Shown here: positions 1 through 12,100 of the stretch, in pieces
Position numbering within the stretch: position 1 is the stretch's first letter
Layout: each line of letters starts with the position of its first letter
NCBI RefSeq assembly: GCF_000247815.1
Contig: NC_021681.1
Coordinates: forward strand, 16,335,192-16,399,191
DNA from: Ficedula albicollis
Taxonomy: Eukaryota; Chordata; Aves; Passeriformes; Muscicapidae
Length of the DNA: 64,000 nt
Reading direction: 5' to 3'
Program-made: the position numbers and the translations under genes
The notes under the pieces: generated by a model
What the model was told of the DNA's origin: nothing
Database searches by the model: none
The model's input: only the letters and a program-made list of their open reading frames with translations

Positions 1-1504
1 CGTGTTCCTGGATTTCACTCAGTCTCTGAAATACATTTATGGTGTACATGACAGGTGGTTTATTTTCAATACCTAGAGCATAGAAGGCATGTGAGATGAT
101 GTGCTGTCATCTAGAACACTTTACTCTTGTTTAGTGCCAACTATGTTACAATATCATTTTGATGTCACCATTTCCTCCCGCAGAAATAAAAAAAAACAAA
201 ACCAAACAAAAAACAAAAAACATTTCTAGACAACCTTTCCCAGCAGGGAGACTTCTGGGTTTGTTTCCCATTACACCTGCCTTTTATTACTTCATTGGCT
301 TGTTCAGAAGAGGAGGAGAAAGACACAAGGAGAAAAATTTCTATATTTTTAAATCCCTTTAGTTATAAAAGATCTGAACAATCCTTTAAAAAATACCTGA
401 CTTCAAAGTGTCAACACATAGCCGATGTCATAAAGTATTCATGGGGGCTGGGATTAATGCTGACATGTTTTATACTGATTAAATTTGAGAACCTGATGAC
501 TAGAGTTGGATTTTCATGATTCCCGTGATACGAGCAGAAAGTTTCAGAACTTGAGAGTTTCTAAGTATCCAGCATATCTCTGTGGAGCCCAAACAAATGG
601 CCCAGGGAAAGCAATAACAGGTGGTCCCCAACTGTGGGGGGTTTTGCTGCATCTCTCACACACAGTTGCTCACATGCAACACTTTCATGCTGATTTGTTT
701 CACAAATCTGCCATGCCAGGCTCTGCAAGCAGCCATCAGCTCCTTCACTCCTAGGAGTCTCTCAGGGAGCAGCTGCAGGTGCCAAAGCCTTTGCCAGCTG
801 TGGAGGAAGAAAATGGTGCCTGGCAGGGCCAGCCAAACCACTGCCAGCTCCCAGCTCTGTGGCTGTAGCAGACACACACATTTCTGAGCTCCCTCTCTAG
901 CTATTTGTGCTGGATTTGCTACAGCACTGCACATGGCACTGGATGCAGGCTCCTGCCTGCAGAGCACCATGACACAAAAGTGGTGTTCCAGAGCCTCCAA
1001 CACCTTTGGGACATGCTGCTGCACACAAACTCTTCCTCTTAGAGGAAGTTTTTCCATACAAAATATTGTCCCTGCTGGAGTCTGACAACCCAGCACCAGC
1101 TCCAGCCTCTCTCAGGAGATCTGTCCTCAGGAGGAGTTTTGCTCCCAGAAGAGAGAGCTCTGCAGAGGATTACTCTGCACAATAACCTGTCATGAGGGTT
1201 GGTAAATAAGCTCTGCAAGAACCCAGCTCTCCTGGGCAACACTTCAGAGTGCCTGGGCTGAAAAAGGCCTGAACTCTGCAGGGAGCCCTGGGGAGACAGG
1301 TCAGAGGTTAAGTGTTCGACTGCTGGGCAGCTCCAGCCCCAAAATTCATGGGCAAGAGGAAGGGATGCAGCAAGGCCCCATCTTGGATCATCTTGCTCAG
1401 GACCTTCCTGGCTCAGCCAAGTGGCTCCAGCACAACCTGGCAAGACAAGACTCAAACTTCCCAAGGCAACAGGTGTTGAGCTGGGCTCCACATGGCAACG
1501 ACAC
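1..1504. other. Intergenic DNA, no gene seen
   Basis: No reading frame here resembles a known protein, and there is no recognisable splice-bounded exon. By analogy with the human locus this would be the far end of the LPP-BCL6 intergenic region, but LPP itself is not visible. That placement is inference from synteny. Confidence 0.5.
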
Positions 1505-1747
1505 GAAACTCCCTCAACCTCCCCCTCTCCTCCTCCTGCTCCTGCTCTGCTCTTCCTCTCCAGCCCTGCAGCGCATCTCTGCAATGGCCACGCAGCAGCA
1601 GCGCCCTGGCTCTGGCCCAGCAGGGCGAGAAACTCCCTCAACCTCCCGCCTCTCCTCCTCCTGCTCCTGCCCTGCTCTTCCTCTCCAGCCCTGCAGTGCA
1701 TCTCTGCAATGGCCACGCAGCAGCGCCCTGGCTCTGGCCCAGCAGGG
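1505..1747. repeat. Two-copy tandem repeat, 124-bp period
   Basis: The first copy runs 1505-1628 and the second 1629 to about 1747. Both start with GAAACTCCCTCAACCT and contain a C/T-rich stretch followed by CTGCAATGGCCACGCAGCAG. The second copy lacks one CAG unit and has a few substitutions, so this looks like a genuine old duplication and not an assembly echo. It produces long but meaningless open frames on both strands. Confidence 0.85.
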
Positions 1748-4620
1748 CTCCCAGTGCATCTGGCACTTCTGGGCACGGGCCTGCCGAGTACACCCATCTT
1801 ACCTGACCCACATCTTCCCACAGGCGGCTTCTGGGGCAGCGTGAGCGTGTTTTCTACTGCAGCTCGCATCGCCCCTGCCCTGATAGGGCAGTTTTCCAGG
1901 CAGGGCAAAAACATTTCATCATCATCTCCTTCATGTTTCTTTTTCTTTCTCATTTCCCTTTTTTCCACCCCCATGTTTTTTTCCTTCAATGTTGCCCAAC
2001 CTCCACCTGGGTGCAGGCGGTGGGGTGAGCTCACTGTGCTGAGCACTGCCAGCCCCAGGGCCATGCAGAGCCGGCCTCCTCCACCCTGTGGGCACTCTGG
2101 TGGGAGCCATGGGGTCTGAGAGGTCCACACTGAGCCACTCCAGCCAGGGACACAACCCCCAGCTGCCTGCTGCACGTCCCAGCGTGGCACCGGGTGGAGG
2201 GAGCTTGGCTGCTTCCATCAGCATCCCTGGTGAGAAAGACACAGCTCACCAGAGAGCAGAGAAAAACATCAGCCCCACCACTCTCCCCCACTCGAGTGTG
2301 GGAAAGCAAACCTTGCACTTTCCTGGGGGTGTGGGAGGCACACGGGGTGAGTGCTGCCTTCCTGCACCTTCTCAGCCCGTACCTCCCAAGAGACACGGTG
2401 GGAGCTCTGGTGGCAGAGCTCACCAGGAAACGGTGCTTTCTGCAGGAAAAGCTTTTTTTTTTCATTATTTTCTGTTTCTGCTCTTATTATTTTTTTTTGG
2501 AGGGGGGAGGGGAATTGAACTGGGGGATTTCTCTAAAAGTATATATTACAGGGGAAGAAATATCCGTTTTCTGTCTAATCGCAAGAATTTTCTTGATGCA
2601 GACAAATATCACTTCCCAGAGGGGTGAATTGCTTCTGCTTCCAGTTGCTGAGAACTACACTTTGTTAGATGGGAGTTTGATGAAAACCTTAAGTGGTGGC
2701 AAAAATGGAAATTTTGCAGAGGTAGCTGCTGGAACCCTCTGAAAGGTCATGCTTTGGTGATGAAAAAGAGTTTAAAAACCTTTCTTTGCACCAGATCTTT
2801 CAGCAGGATGGCTTTGCAAGAGGAGAAACAGGTTAGGAAAACAGGATGACACCACTTTCGTAGGGACAGACAGAATGAGAAAAGGTGGGGAAGGGATGAA
2901 GGTTGCCCTGTGATAAACACAGGCAGGATAGTGGGACTACCCACCTGGGACTGGTGGCTAAGAGCGTGGCTGGGGTTTTGCTTGGGGACTTTCAGTCTTC
3001 TAATTCTAGATTCAGTACCAGTAAGTTGCATTTTTCCCAAAAAAATATTGGTAGAGTAATTCAGAGTGCTACAAAGGTGCTATGCAAATTTCTGGTGGGA
3101 AATACAGCTGTCTCAAAACATTGATAGCCTGTGGTTTCATTTATGTGGTGGATGTTAATGTGTCTAATGATTCTGAGGAGAGATGTCTGAAAAAATGAAT
3201 TTGGAGTTGTTTTGTTTCATGAGCAGTTCTGAAAAGTCAGGAAGGAGAGAATTAGTTCAGATTGCAACTAGGACTATTAATTTAAATTACAGAAAATGTG
3301 AAAGGTGAGGAGAAAATGCTGTGCTTTGATTTGGAGCTATTTACAAGTAAAATGGAGGGGAATTTTAAACTGAAATAAACATTGCAAATGTACTTTCTTG
3401 GAATTTTTTTCTCAGGACAAACAATTTAGTTCAACCAGCACTAATGCTCAAAACTATTTGTCACCAAATTTGCATTTTTCACACAAGGGAAGTTTCAGGT
3501 GAAATAATTGCACCCATCCCCAGCTCTGAGCCTGGGAATTGAGGATATCTCCCAGCCCTTTGCCACTGTGTGAACTAACTCAACTGGACATTCGTACCAA
3601 ACCTCTCACTGCTGAGGATACATCTCCAGACCAGGCTTTCCATATTGTATTTGGGCAGCTCTGTCCTTTTAATGTTTTGGCAAGGTTTCTCCCCAATGTG
3701 GTGTCACACAGGGAGAGCTCAAGGGGCAGGTGAGGTTTCCCAGCTCTTGGCTGAGTTCATGGGGGTCACTGTCCCTCCCACAATGGCAGGAGGCACGAGG
3801 CCAGCCCCTGGGGAAGGTCAGGCAACCCACCCCAAATCATGATCCCACAGTGAGACAAACTGTTCCGACCCCACAGCAGCCAGGGGATGGGTCCGGAGAT
3901 GAAAATGTCACTCCCAAACACTCAGCGTGAGGTCTCCATCTCACATGCATGGCTGAAGAAAACCAACCCTTCAGGCTCTGCACCCTGGTGAAATTCCTTT
4001 TCTTGGGGGGAACACAGAGGCCACTTCCCTGCACCAGCAGCCAGGGCTGGAGGGGATGAGCACCCTCCCAGGGGATGAAGGATGTGGTCACATATCCCAG
4101 CCTGGCTGGATCTTGGCCTATCCTGTCTTTCTGAGATCCCACTGAAAATGGCAGTGGTCAATACACGGAGGTAGCCAAGGTTAGGAGCAACATTTTTCTA
4201 AGAGGCAAATTAAATAAGAAGAAATGGTTTTTCATCCAAAATGACCTGAAAATCTGGTTTTTAACCATGAACATTAACTCCAGTGACAGAAAGGTTTGGA
4301 GACACCTCTAATGATTTTCATGAACCTTTCAGAAGGGAACAAAGCAGCTTGAAATGGTTCCTATTTTCTGAAATGTCTCAAAACCCAGGTTAAGGTACCT
4401 TGAATTTACTATGTTCCAGAAGCTAGGCAAATGACTTTAATAAACCAGACATTTTTAAATCCAATCTGCCATTTTTTTCCCATCACTTTAATCATGCTCT
4501 GTGACCTGCTGCCCAAACAATGAAGCAGTGTGCTGGGACCTGAGAATCATTCAATAATGTTTACAAGACACTGAGATAATAGGGGAGAGAGGCGTAGAGA
4601 TAACATATATAAATAAATGA
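1748..4620. other. Intergenic DNA, no gene seen
   Basis: Mixed-composition non-coding DNA. There is a short T-rich stretch around 2450-2500. No exon, RNA gene or transposon was recognised. Confidence 0.5.
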
Positions 4621-4728
4621 TAGTAATAACATGTCCAATTTCTGAGATTACTCATGCTTTAAAATCTGAGCAATATAGTAGTAACACGTTCAATTTCTGA
4701 GATTACTCATGCTTTAAAATCTGAGCAA
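4621..4728. repeat. Two-copy tandem repeat, 55-bp period
   Basis: Copy 1 is 4621-4673 and copy 2 is 4676-4728. The shared core is TTCTGAGATTACTCATGC followed by TTTAAAATCTGAGCAA. The 5' parts of the two copies differ at a few bases (ATGTCC against ACGTTC), so the duplication is not brand new. Confidence 0.85.
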
Positions 4729-6011
4729 GTGCATAAGTTTTTACAGGTTTGGGCCTTGGCTTGGTCCAAAAATACTTTCAGGTCAGGCTGTTAGCTCCAT
4801 GAATGGAGCACTCCCTGAATCCACTTGGCTGCTGTGGGTAGGAAGAGGAAAGCTGTCAGATATCAGGAATTTGGCAATATCACCACGCTACTTAAGTCAT
4901 GCTAGTTAACTGGAGGAAGGTCATTCACTAAAACACTGTGTTGATAAATACCACAGAAGTGTGGAGCTGGGGAGGTCCAGAGGAACAAACATTGTTTAGG
5001 TTTTACAGTGCAAATTGCTCTAGGAACAGAAAAATGTCTTTCCATTTTTCCAGATCCCAGACATTCCTTGGAGCATAGGCCATGGCTGCTTTATTTTTAA
5101 AATCAACAAGTTCTTCTGAAGAAAAAGCATTTCTTGGTCTCGTGACTGCCACAGCAGCAAGCTCTGTCCCCTCGCAGTCAGGCGATGTGCTTCCTGCCAG
5201 CTGGACTCACTCACTGCCTCAACCCTGCCCCAGCAAGGCACAAGCTGCCTCTCCTCTGCCAGCCTGGGCTGGAGCAACAGGATTGAGACATCTCGAGATA
5301 CCATCTGGGAAAGCAGGATGAATCCAGGTGAGTCGATTTGCCAGTCTCTGCGAAGCACACACCGCGTGGACCTGCAGCTCCCTCCGTGCCGAGCCCACCC
5401 GGCCCTGTGCAGCCTCACCTGGGCACAGGGGGCTGCCCTGCAAGGTCAGGGGAGCCTTCAGCCTCACCGAGTCTCATCCTGCACACACACCACCATTCCC
5501 GGGAAGCACCAAGGACACCCCACCTAACAGTGCTCTCACTGCATCCTATAAGCAGCCCCAAGGGTCTTGAACCAACTGGATTTACCGTATCAAAGCTGGA
5601 TTGTGCAAGAAAAGCAACTTATTTCCCCTCGTCGTGAAGTTGGTTACAATGCAAAGAAAATACCAGCACTGCAGATTTTACAAGGGAAAGTGTTTCACTC
5701 CAGAAAAATGCAAAACTGATACTCCTTCCATTCTCTGGCGGAGTTCTTGCTGTCCCTTATCTCCATAACACATCACAGCACGCTGTGCCTGAACGCTGTG
5801 CCCCATCACCAGGCTGCACCACCACCTCATAGTTTCAACTTTCTCTGTGCTTTCAGTCTAGTTCTGTACTGGCTACTTTGTACCAGTTGAAACACCTTAT
5901 CTCCTTCCCTGGATCAAGGTCTCCTCTGTGCCTGTTGCAGTTTAGCCGTCTGGCGTGTAGAAAAGGCAAGTGTCAGCTATCACCAGCTGCTCTGTGTCTC
6001 TGCCCAAGACG
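4729..6011. other. Intergenic DNA, no gene seen
   Basis: Non-coding DNA without recognised exons or transposons. Open frames around 5.0-5.6 kb overlap on both strands and match nothing I know. Confidence 0.45.
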
Positions 6012-6164
6012 CACCGTGCTTCTCTCCAACAGGATTTCTTTACAGACTGGCTTAAACCTCACATACCTGCAGCAGGGTATAAGCCCTACACCGTGCTTCC
6101 CTCCAACAGGATTTCTTTACAGACTGGCTTAGACCTCACATACCTGCAGCAGGGTATAAGCCCT
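6012..6164. repeat. Two-copy tandem repeat, 77-bp period
   Basis: Copy 1 is 6012-6088 and copy 2 is 6089-6164. Both begin with CACCGTGCTTC and end near GGGTATAAGCCCT. They differ by isolated substitutions (TCTCC against CCTCC, TTAAACC against TTAGACC). Confidence 0.85.
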
Positions 6165-9100
6165 TGCTTCCTGCTAAGGATGTGCTCAAGATGTTCAAGC
6201 CTTTGTCTCCCTGAATAAGCAACCAAGTGGGGAAATCCAGCCTGAATAGGGCTGGCAGATGTGATGCTCTGAAAGCCCAAGGAGGCAGGAATAGCCAGAA
6301 AAGCCCCAAACAGGGGTTGTGCATGAACAGCTGCAAGGCTGGTGCTCACACCTGAGATGGTGTCTAAATCCACATCTGCATGGCCTGTAAAGGCTCTTGC
6401 AGGGCACAACCAGCCTGCCATGGACTGCTCCTTTACTTGAAGGGCCTCTTTGGAGCCTCTCTTTTTCTGCACCTGTTACAAAAGCAGCAGAGTCATCCAG
6501 CCCCTGTGAAAATGCCCTCACTGGTGTACCTGCCCAGGTTCACACTGCAACCCAGTGGCAGGTCCAGAGGAAAAGCACCCCACACCATCCACCTGCCCTC
6601 CTCTTTGCAGCCACTCATCCCCTCACCAACTCTCAGACAGGAGAGGCTTTCCAAGTCTCCAGACTGAAATTCTCAGTATTATCATTACTGTCACAGCTTC
6701 TAAAGAGGACCCAGCCAAGAACAAAGGACTTGTTTTGCTGGATCTCATGTGTGTTTGAAGGAAGTTTCTCTGCCTGTGAACACACTCACGAAGTTCCTGG
6801 TCTTGCAAACTCTTACAGGCATTACCATAAAACCACTGAGAAATTATGTGGAAAGGAAAATGACCAGCTCCTGCAGAAACTGCCTGTTCCTGCCCTCAAG
6901 TTTAATTAATCAATCCATTGGCTTAAGCTGCTCTGAAACACCTCGTGGAAGTTGAAGGCAGGACAGGGAGAGCTCAGGAGGCATCAATGACCCATGGAGA
7001 GCACTACTTAGCTGGCACAGGAGCTCTGCTTGTTGCAGTCTTGTGAAGCACATGCTGCCCTGGGAGGCTGTCCTCACACGAGGTTTGTGTTTTCTGTGTA
7101 TTTGGTTGCTCTCAGTCAATGAACAAATCTGAATGTCTCTGCTTAGAGACTCCCTATCAAGGCTGGAGTTTCCTTGTTTTGCATTCCTGCTCGTTCCACA
7201 AAGGTGTTTACTACTCTTGAGCGTTGTTTTCCGTGGAACTCCGTGGCTGTGTGCAACAGCTGCAGTGCTGACCCCTCCAAAGCCGCGCCTGCAGAGGGCT
7301 GGGGAGCCTGAGCTCTGCCTGCCTCCAAGGCAGCGCCGGGCTCTGCCGTGCCCGCTGTGAGTCACCAGGGCAGCGGCTGTGCCAGCGCCTCCTGCTCTGG
7401 GCACTCCCCAGCCAGCTCTCTCGCTCTCAGAGCGAGACCTGATCTGTGCAACAGACCTGCTCCCTCCCGAGGGAAAGCTCTGCGCTGCCTTTTTGCCTTA
7501 CCCAGACAGACAGAACCATGAACCCTTGAGATACTGGGAATGCCGGCCACTAGCAAGGTTGGCCAATGCCTGGGATGTCTGGGGGCTTCAGGCATCTTAG
7601 CGGAGCTCTTCCTGCTCAAGAGAAGGCTAATTAATCAGCTCTGCTGTTCTGGCATCACCCAAAAGTGAAAATACTTTCTGGCAGGGCAGCAGGCACAAAA
7701 TTAGCTGCTGCATTAAACTGCCAAATCTCCTTTACTCCTTTATTAGTTGCATTTGGTGATGATGAGGAGTGAGGCATTAACCGGTCCCTGATGGATAAAG
7801 AAACTATTACTCTGCTTTCTCTTTGCAGCTGGGAAGAGGAAATAGGTTTTATTCCCGAGATTTCCTTGAAGACATTCACTTGACTTTGTGGCATCAGAGA
7901 TGGAAGAGAAATGAAGAACACAAGAATCTTGGCACAGCAGGAGAGATTGTGCACGGATAATAACAGAGAGAAGCACCAGGTCAATTGGGAGCTGAAATAT
8001 ACTTAGGTGATTGAATCCTTGTGTCAGGTTAAAGCTTTGATGATCTGCTGGGCTCAACTAATTTCAGCATTACAGCCAGAACCTCTGTGCTGGCACTGAG
8101 GACCTAAAACAGGGAATTTGCTGGGAAGACACATTCATGATGGATTACAATAGAATAGAATAAAAAAATAGAATATAAATGATAGATTATTAATTTTTTT
8201 GTTGCTTGGTTTTGTTTGGTTTTTTACCCAAGGTTAGAACTTACCCACCCTTGGTTTTGGCCTAGATCCTGGCTAACACGACATGACCCTATTAGAGGAA
8301 GGTGCAGACTGAAAGAATCCATGAAAATAACAATCCATGCCTTGAAATTTCAGAGGGTTTCATTTTGGAACAAGATATTGAGTTTCCTAAGTGATAATCC
8401 CAAATTCTTGAGTTTGCTACCCATTTGTTAGCAAGACAAACACAGCCTGGACACAGATGTCTGAGAGATCTAGAGCAGACAGGAGCAAAAGGGCAGAGAT
8501 GGTACAGAGCTGACCCGAGCATGGTGGGGGACCAATGGTTTGTAGACCAGCATCGGGAGGAAAGTGGAAGAAACACCCTAACCCAGTGGGAAAAGAGGTC
8601 TTGTGACAGGCAGGCAGAGGCAAAAAGCCAACCTGGCCAAAGAGGATGTGGTAACCCAGGCCTGTGGGGAGCAGGCGCCAAAGCCCAGCAGGTCCCTCCT
8701 GTTCTTGGTGACTGAGGGACTCTTCTCATCCCATGGGCACGTGGAGCCCGGTCAGGAGGAGGGCTGGGAAGAGGAACCACATGAAACCATCTTGTCCCAT
8801 CACTTCTGGCAATGAAGGGAGATGACATGGGCAGGTGGGGCAGGTGGCCAAGGGATATCCTCCTGGACAGGGTGCATTTGAACCTCCTAAGAAGAAAAGT
8901 TCAGGCTCCTGGCTCAGGAACTGGCCCAAATATCAGCATGGCATGGTGAGATGAGCTTGTCTCTCAGGACAGGTAAACCAAGAGGCTGCCAGGAGCCTGA
9001 GCTTTATTTCTGCCAGCTCTTGCTGGCTGCAGCTCAGGGCACCACCCCCCAGCTCTGCTGTACCTCCAATCCTCTTGCCTCCCTCCACCTCACTTTCCAG

Positions 9101-12100
9101 ATCTACAAAGTGGAGCTAAAGTTAATTACAGCCCCTAGAATGGAGCTGCATCACTTGGCTTTACCAGTGTTTCAAAAGCACCCAGACATGAAAGGTGCTT
9201 GAGAAAGCAGAGTATTGTTATTACTAATAATTACAAAAATTAACCAAATATTTGTCTAGCAGCATCCATCCCCACTGCTGCTTCTTACATAAAACACACA
9301 CATGCTCTGACTGCCAAGCCAAAGCCCCAGAATCACTACATCAGCCCTACGGTATCCAGAAGGGGGGCAAAGTGCCTTGGGTCTGAAAAGGGTTGTCTGT
9401 TCCAGCAATTAATTTAATTGTCCTAAATATAACCCAGGTATAGTGCAGATCCAGATTGCTGGCTGACAATGAACCCAAACAGGGCCCAGAGGCTGCGAGG
9501 CTGCAGGTTAAACGCTGCCTCTGAAGCTGCTGGGCTGATCCTGGCACACGAGTCTATTTTCTCTTGGTATTCGCCGCCGCTTGCTGCTGTGGAGTTGAAT
9601 TCTCGTAAAATGTTTATCAATGCCTGGGCATCTTCCAAACCAAGAAAGGGTGCGTGAGAAGTGTCCCCTTGCAGTCAGCAGAGATTGGATTTCATCACTT
9701 GTTTTAATTCCCGTCTTCATCATTTTATTGCTTTTTTTTTTTCCTCCTGTTTTCTAATAAGCTCTTCTAACACCTAATGAAATCAGTCCTTTTTTCCTTC
9801 TACTTACCTCCCCCTGCTGCCATCGCGATTACCTAGACTAGAAAAATACAGAGCACGGGGTCCTGCAGGCTGAGGTTTTAGTGACTGATTTCAACTGACG
9901 TGAGCAGAATCGGCAATGAACTTCAATGTCATGGTATTTTGATTCCTCCCTCTTCCGTATTGCATGAAATATCTGAAGGGGACAAATGCCAAGGAGTTAG
10001 AAGAATTCTTTTGGGTCGTACAACCAAAAATGAAACTAAGAAAGGAGCCATTTCCAGAGGGGGGAGATGCAGTCAGCTGTGCAATCGTTATCTGTAATAG
10101 ATGGCATCTCTCACTGACGTGATTTCTATTATCCTCCTATCTCAGCATCTCACAGGCTTTAATGCATTCTTCCCTCCAGCATTTCTCCAAGACTGTGCCA
10201 TTGTCCTACACACATTTTACTAACTGGAACCACAAGTACCAAGAGGCCAAGACCCACCTTCCCTAACCTACGCTGGCACTCAAGTTCCTGTTGGTCACTG
10301 TCTAAAAACCCATCTGTAATCCGGGCACTATGTTATTTAACAGGAAATTTATTTGCAAAGGTAAAAAAAGTGCTCTGTGGCCACAGAGAGGCAAACAAAT
10401 CTCATAAAATCCAAGTTTGTTATTTCCTGCTCTGCTTTCAAAACAAAACACAATAATTTTAGCAGACAATTAAACTCTCTGATTTCCAAGGGAGGCAGGC
10501 ACACAAATACTTTTGAGGATCTGAGCCCACATGATTATGTAAGGAATTAGTAGGAGGGAATTAACCCAATCGCTGGAGCATCCTTGTGGAGAGGATGTCA
10601 TCCACACTCGGGGCTGCCGTATGGGAACATTTCAGAGCAAAATGTAAAACTCAGAAACACTCAGAATCTAAATCAGCAAAGTGACAAAAAGTGTCATAGC
10701 AATGCTCCATGTCAGGGCAATATCCAGCATGACCCCTTTCTACCTCCTGCCTCCCCACCGTGCTGTCTGTGCTCCAAAAAGCCAGGAGAAAAAAGCCCAG
10801 CGTTGCACGCACGCCTTCCAAGCACGCGGGACCCCCACGCGGGACAGCTGCCCGTGGACTGGTTGTCTGTGCATTACCCTCTGTGCCCAGGCTCTGTGTC
10901 GGGGCAAACAGCCCCTGGGCACCCAAGAGACATTTGGCAGGAGGACTAGGGGTGCCCCATGCCGAGCAGATGCAGGGATGTGGGGACAAGGCAGCAGCGG
11001 GACAGGATTTCCACCACCCGGCAAGGATCTCGCATTTCTCCCTCCACCCTGGGGCTGCTCATTAAATATACTGTGATATCAAAACAAAGCTACTTTAAAA
11101 ACGTAAATATAAGTAGGAGCAAGCAGGATTTGGGGAAGCAATGGGGAAGGTTGTGGGCCTGACCCTGCTGTCCTCAGGACGTGGTAATGAGGAGCATTGG
11201 GTGAAGGCAATTCCGAGGCAGGCTCCTTGATTCCAGCCCTAATGGGACGTAAGGGAGACCTGGCTCCTTCCCCATATTTTAATGCTGTCACAGTAGAATT
11301 TATCATGCTGACACCGGTGGAGCTGTTTCAGGAGTGAGGACTGGGGCAGCAGCAGACCTGGGAATGCAGAATGCGGACAGTGGGAGCCAAACCTCCCTGC
11401 CTGGGATGGACGCAGCTCCCAGCACGGCTCTGACGATAACAGCAAATCTTCCCGGGCAGGCAAAGGCTGCCTCGACTGTCACTTTAATTGAAACCTTCTG
11501 CAGACTATACTTCACCTTACGTTTAATGATTCACCTCTTAAGCAGCCCACTTGTACCTTTGTAATCTTTCTGAAGGTTAACTTGTTGATCCTCGAAACTT
11601 GTCTGGAGGGAGAGAGGCAATTCGCAGGGAGGCTAGGAAGGAAAAAAGTATCAAGCTTTTTGATGAAAAGTGTTTTTATTGAGGGAGAAGGAATGAGAAA
11701 TAAACTGCAAAATTCAGAAGAGCCGATGAGACTTGGGAAAGAGAAAAGAAAACAAGAAGAAAAAAAAAAAAAAGGAAAAAATGTCAATAAAAAAACAGGA
11801 GGGGTGGGGGGGAGCAGTTTGGTTTGGTTCCCAGTTCCTGGGAGACTGTTTATTTCTGCTTTATAGGAATCAAAAATATATTTGTCATTTACCAAATTAA
11901 ATAAAAATAATCCTAGCATTAAATTATTTTTAGGACATTAAGAGTTACATTCTTATGGGTAATAATCTATTTGTAACACTGTAATGGAGTAATTGGCAAT
12001 TTCATACAGCTTCAGGATCGATTTTTTCCTATTTGCCATGTACCTATGCAAATAAATATCCCATTTGATTCATGTCCATATCGTAGGATCTGCCTGCTTC

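Noticed and set aside
1039..2190. Minus-strand open frame of 383 codons
   Set aside because: It crosses the 124-bp tandem repeat, has low-complexity composition and no domain, and overlaps equally long + strand frames.
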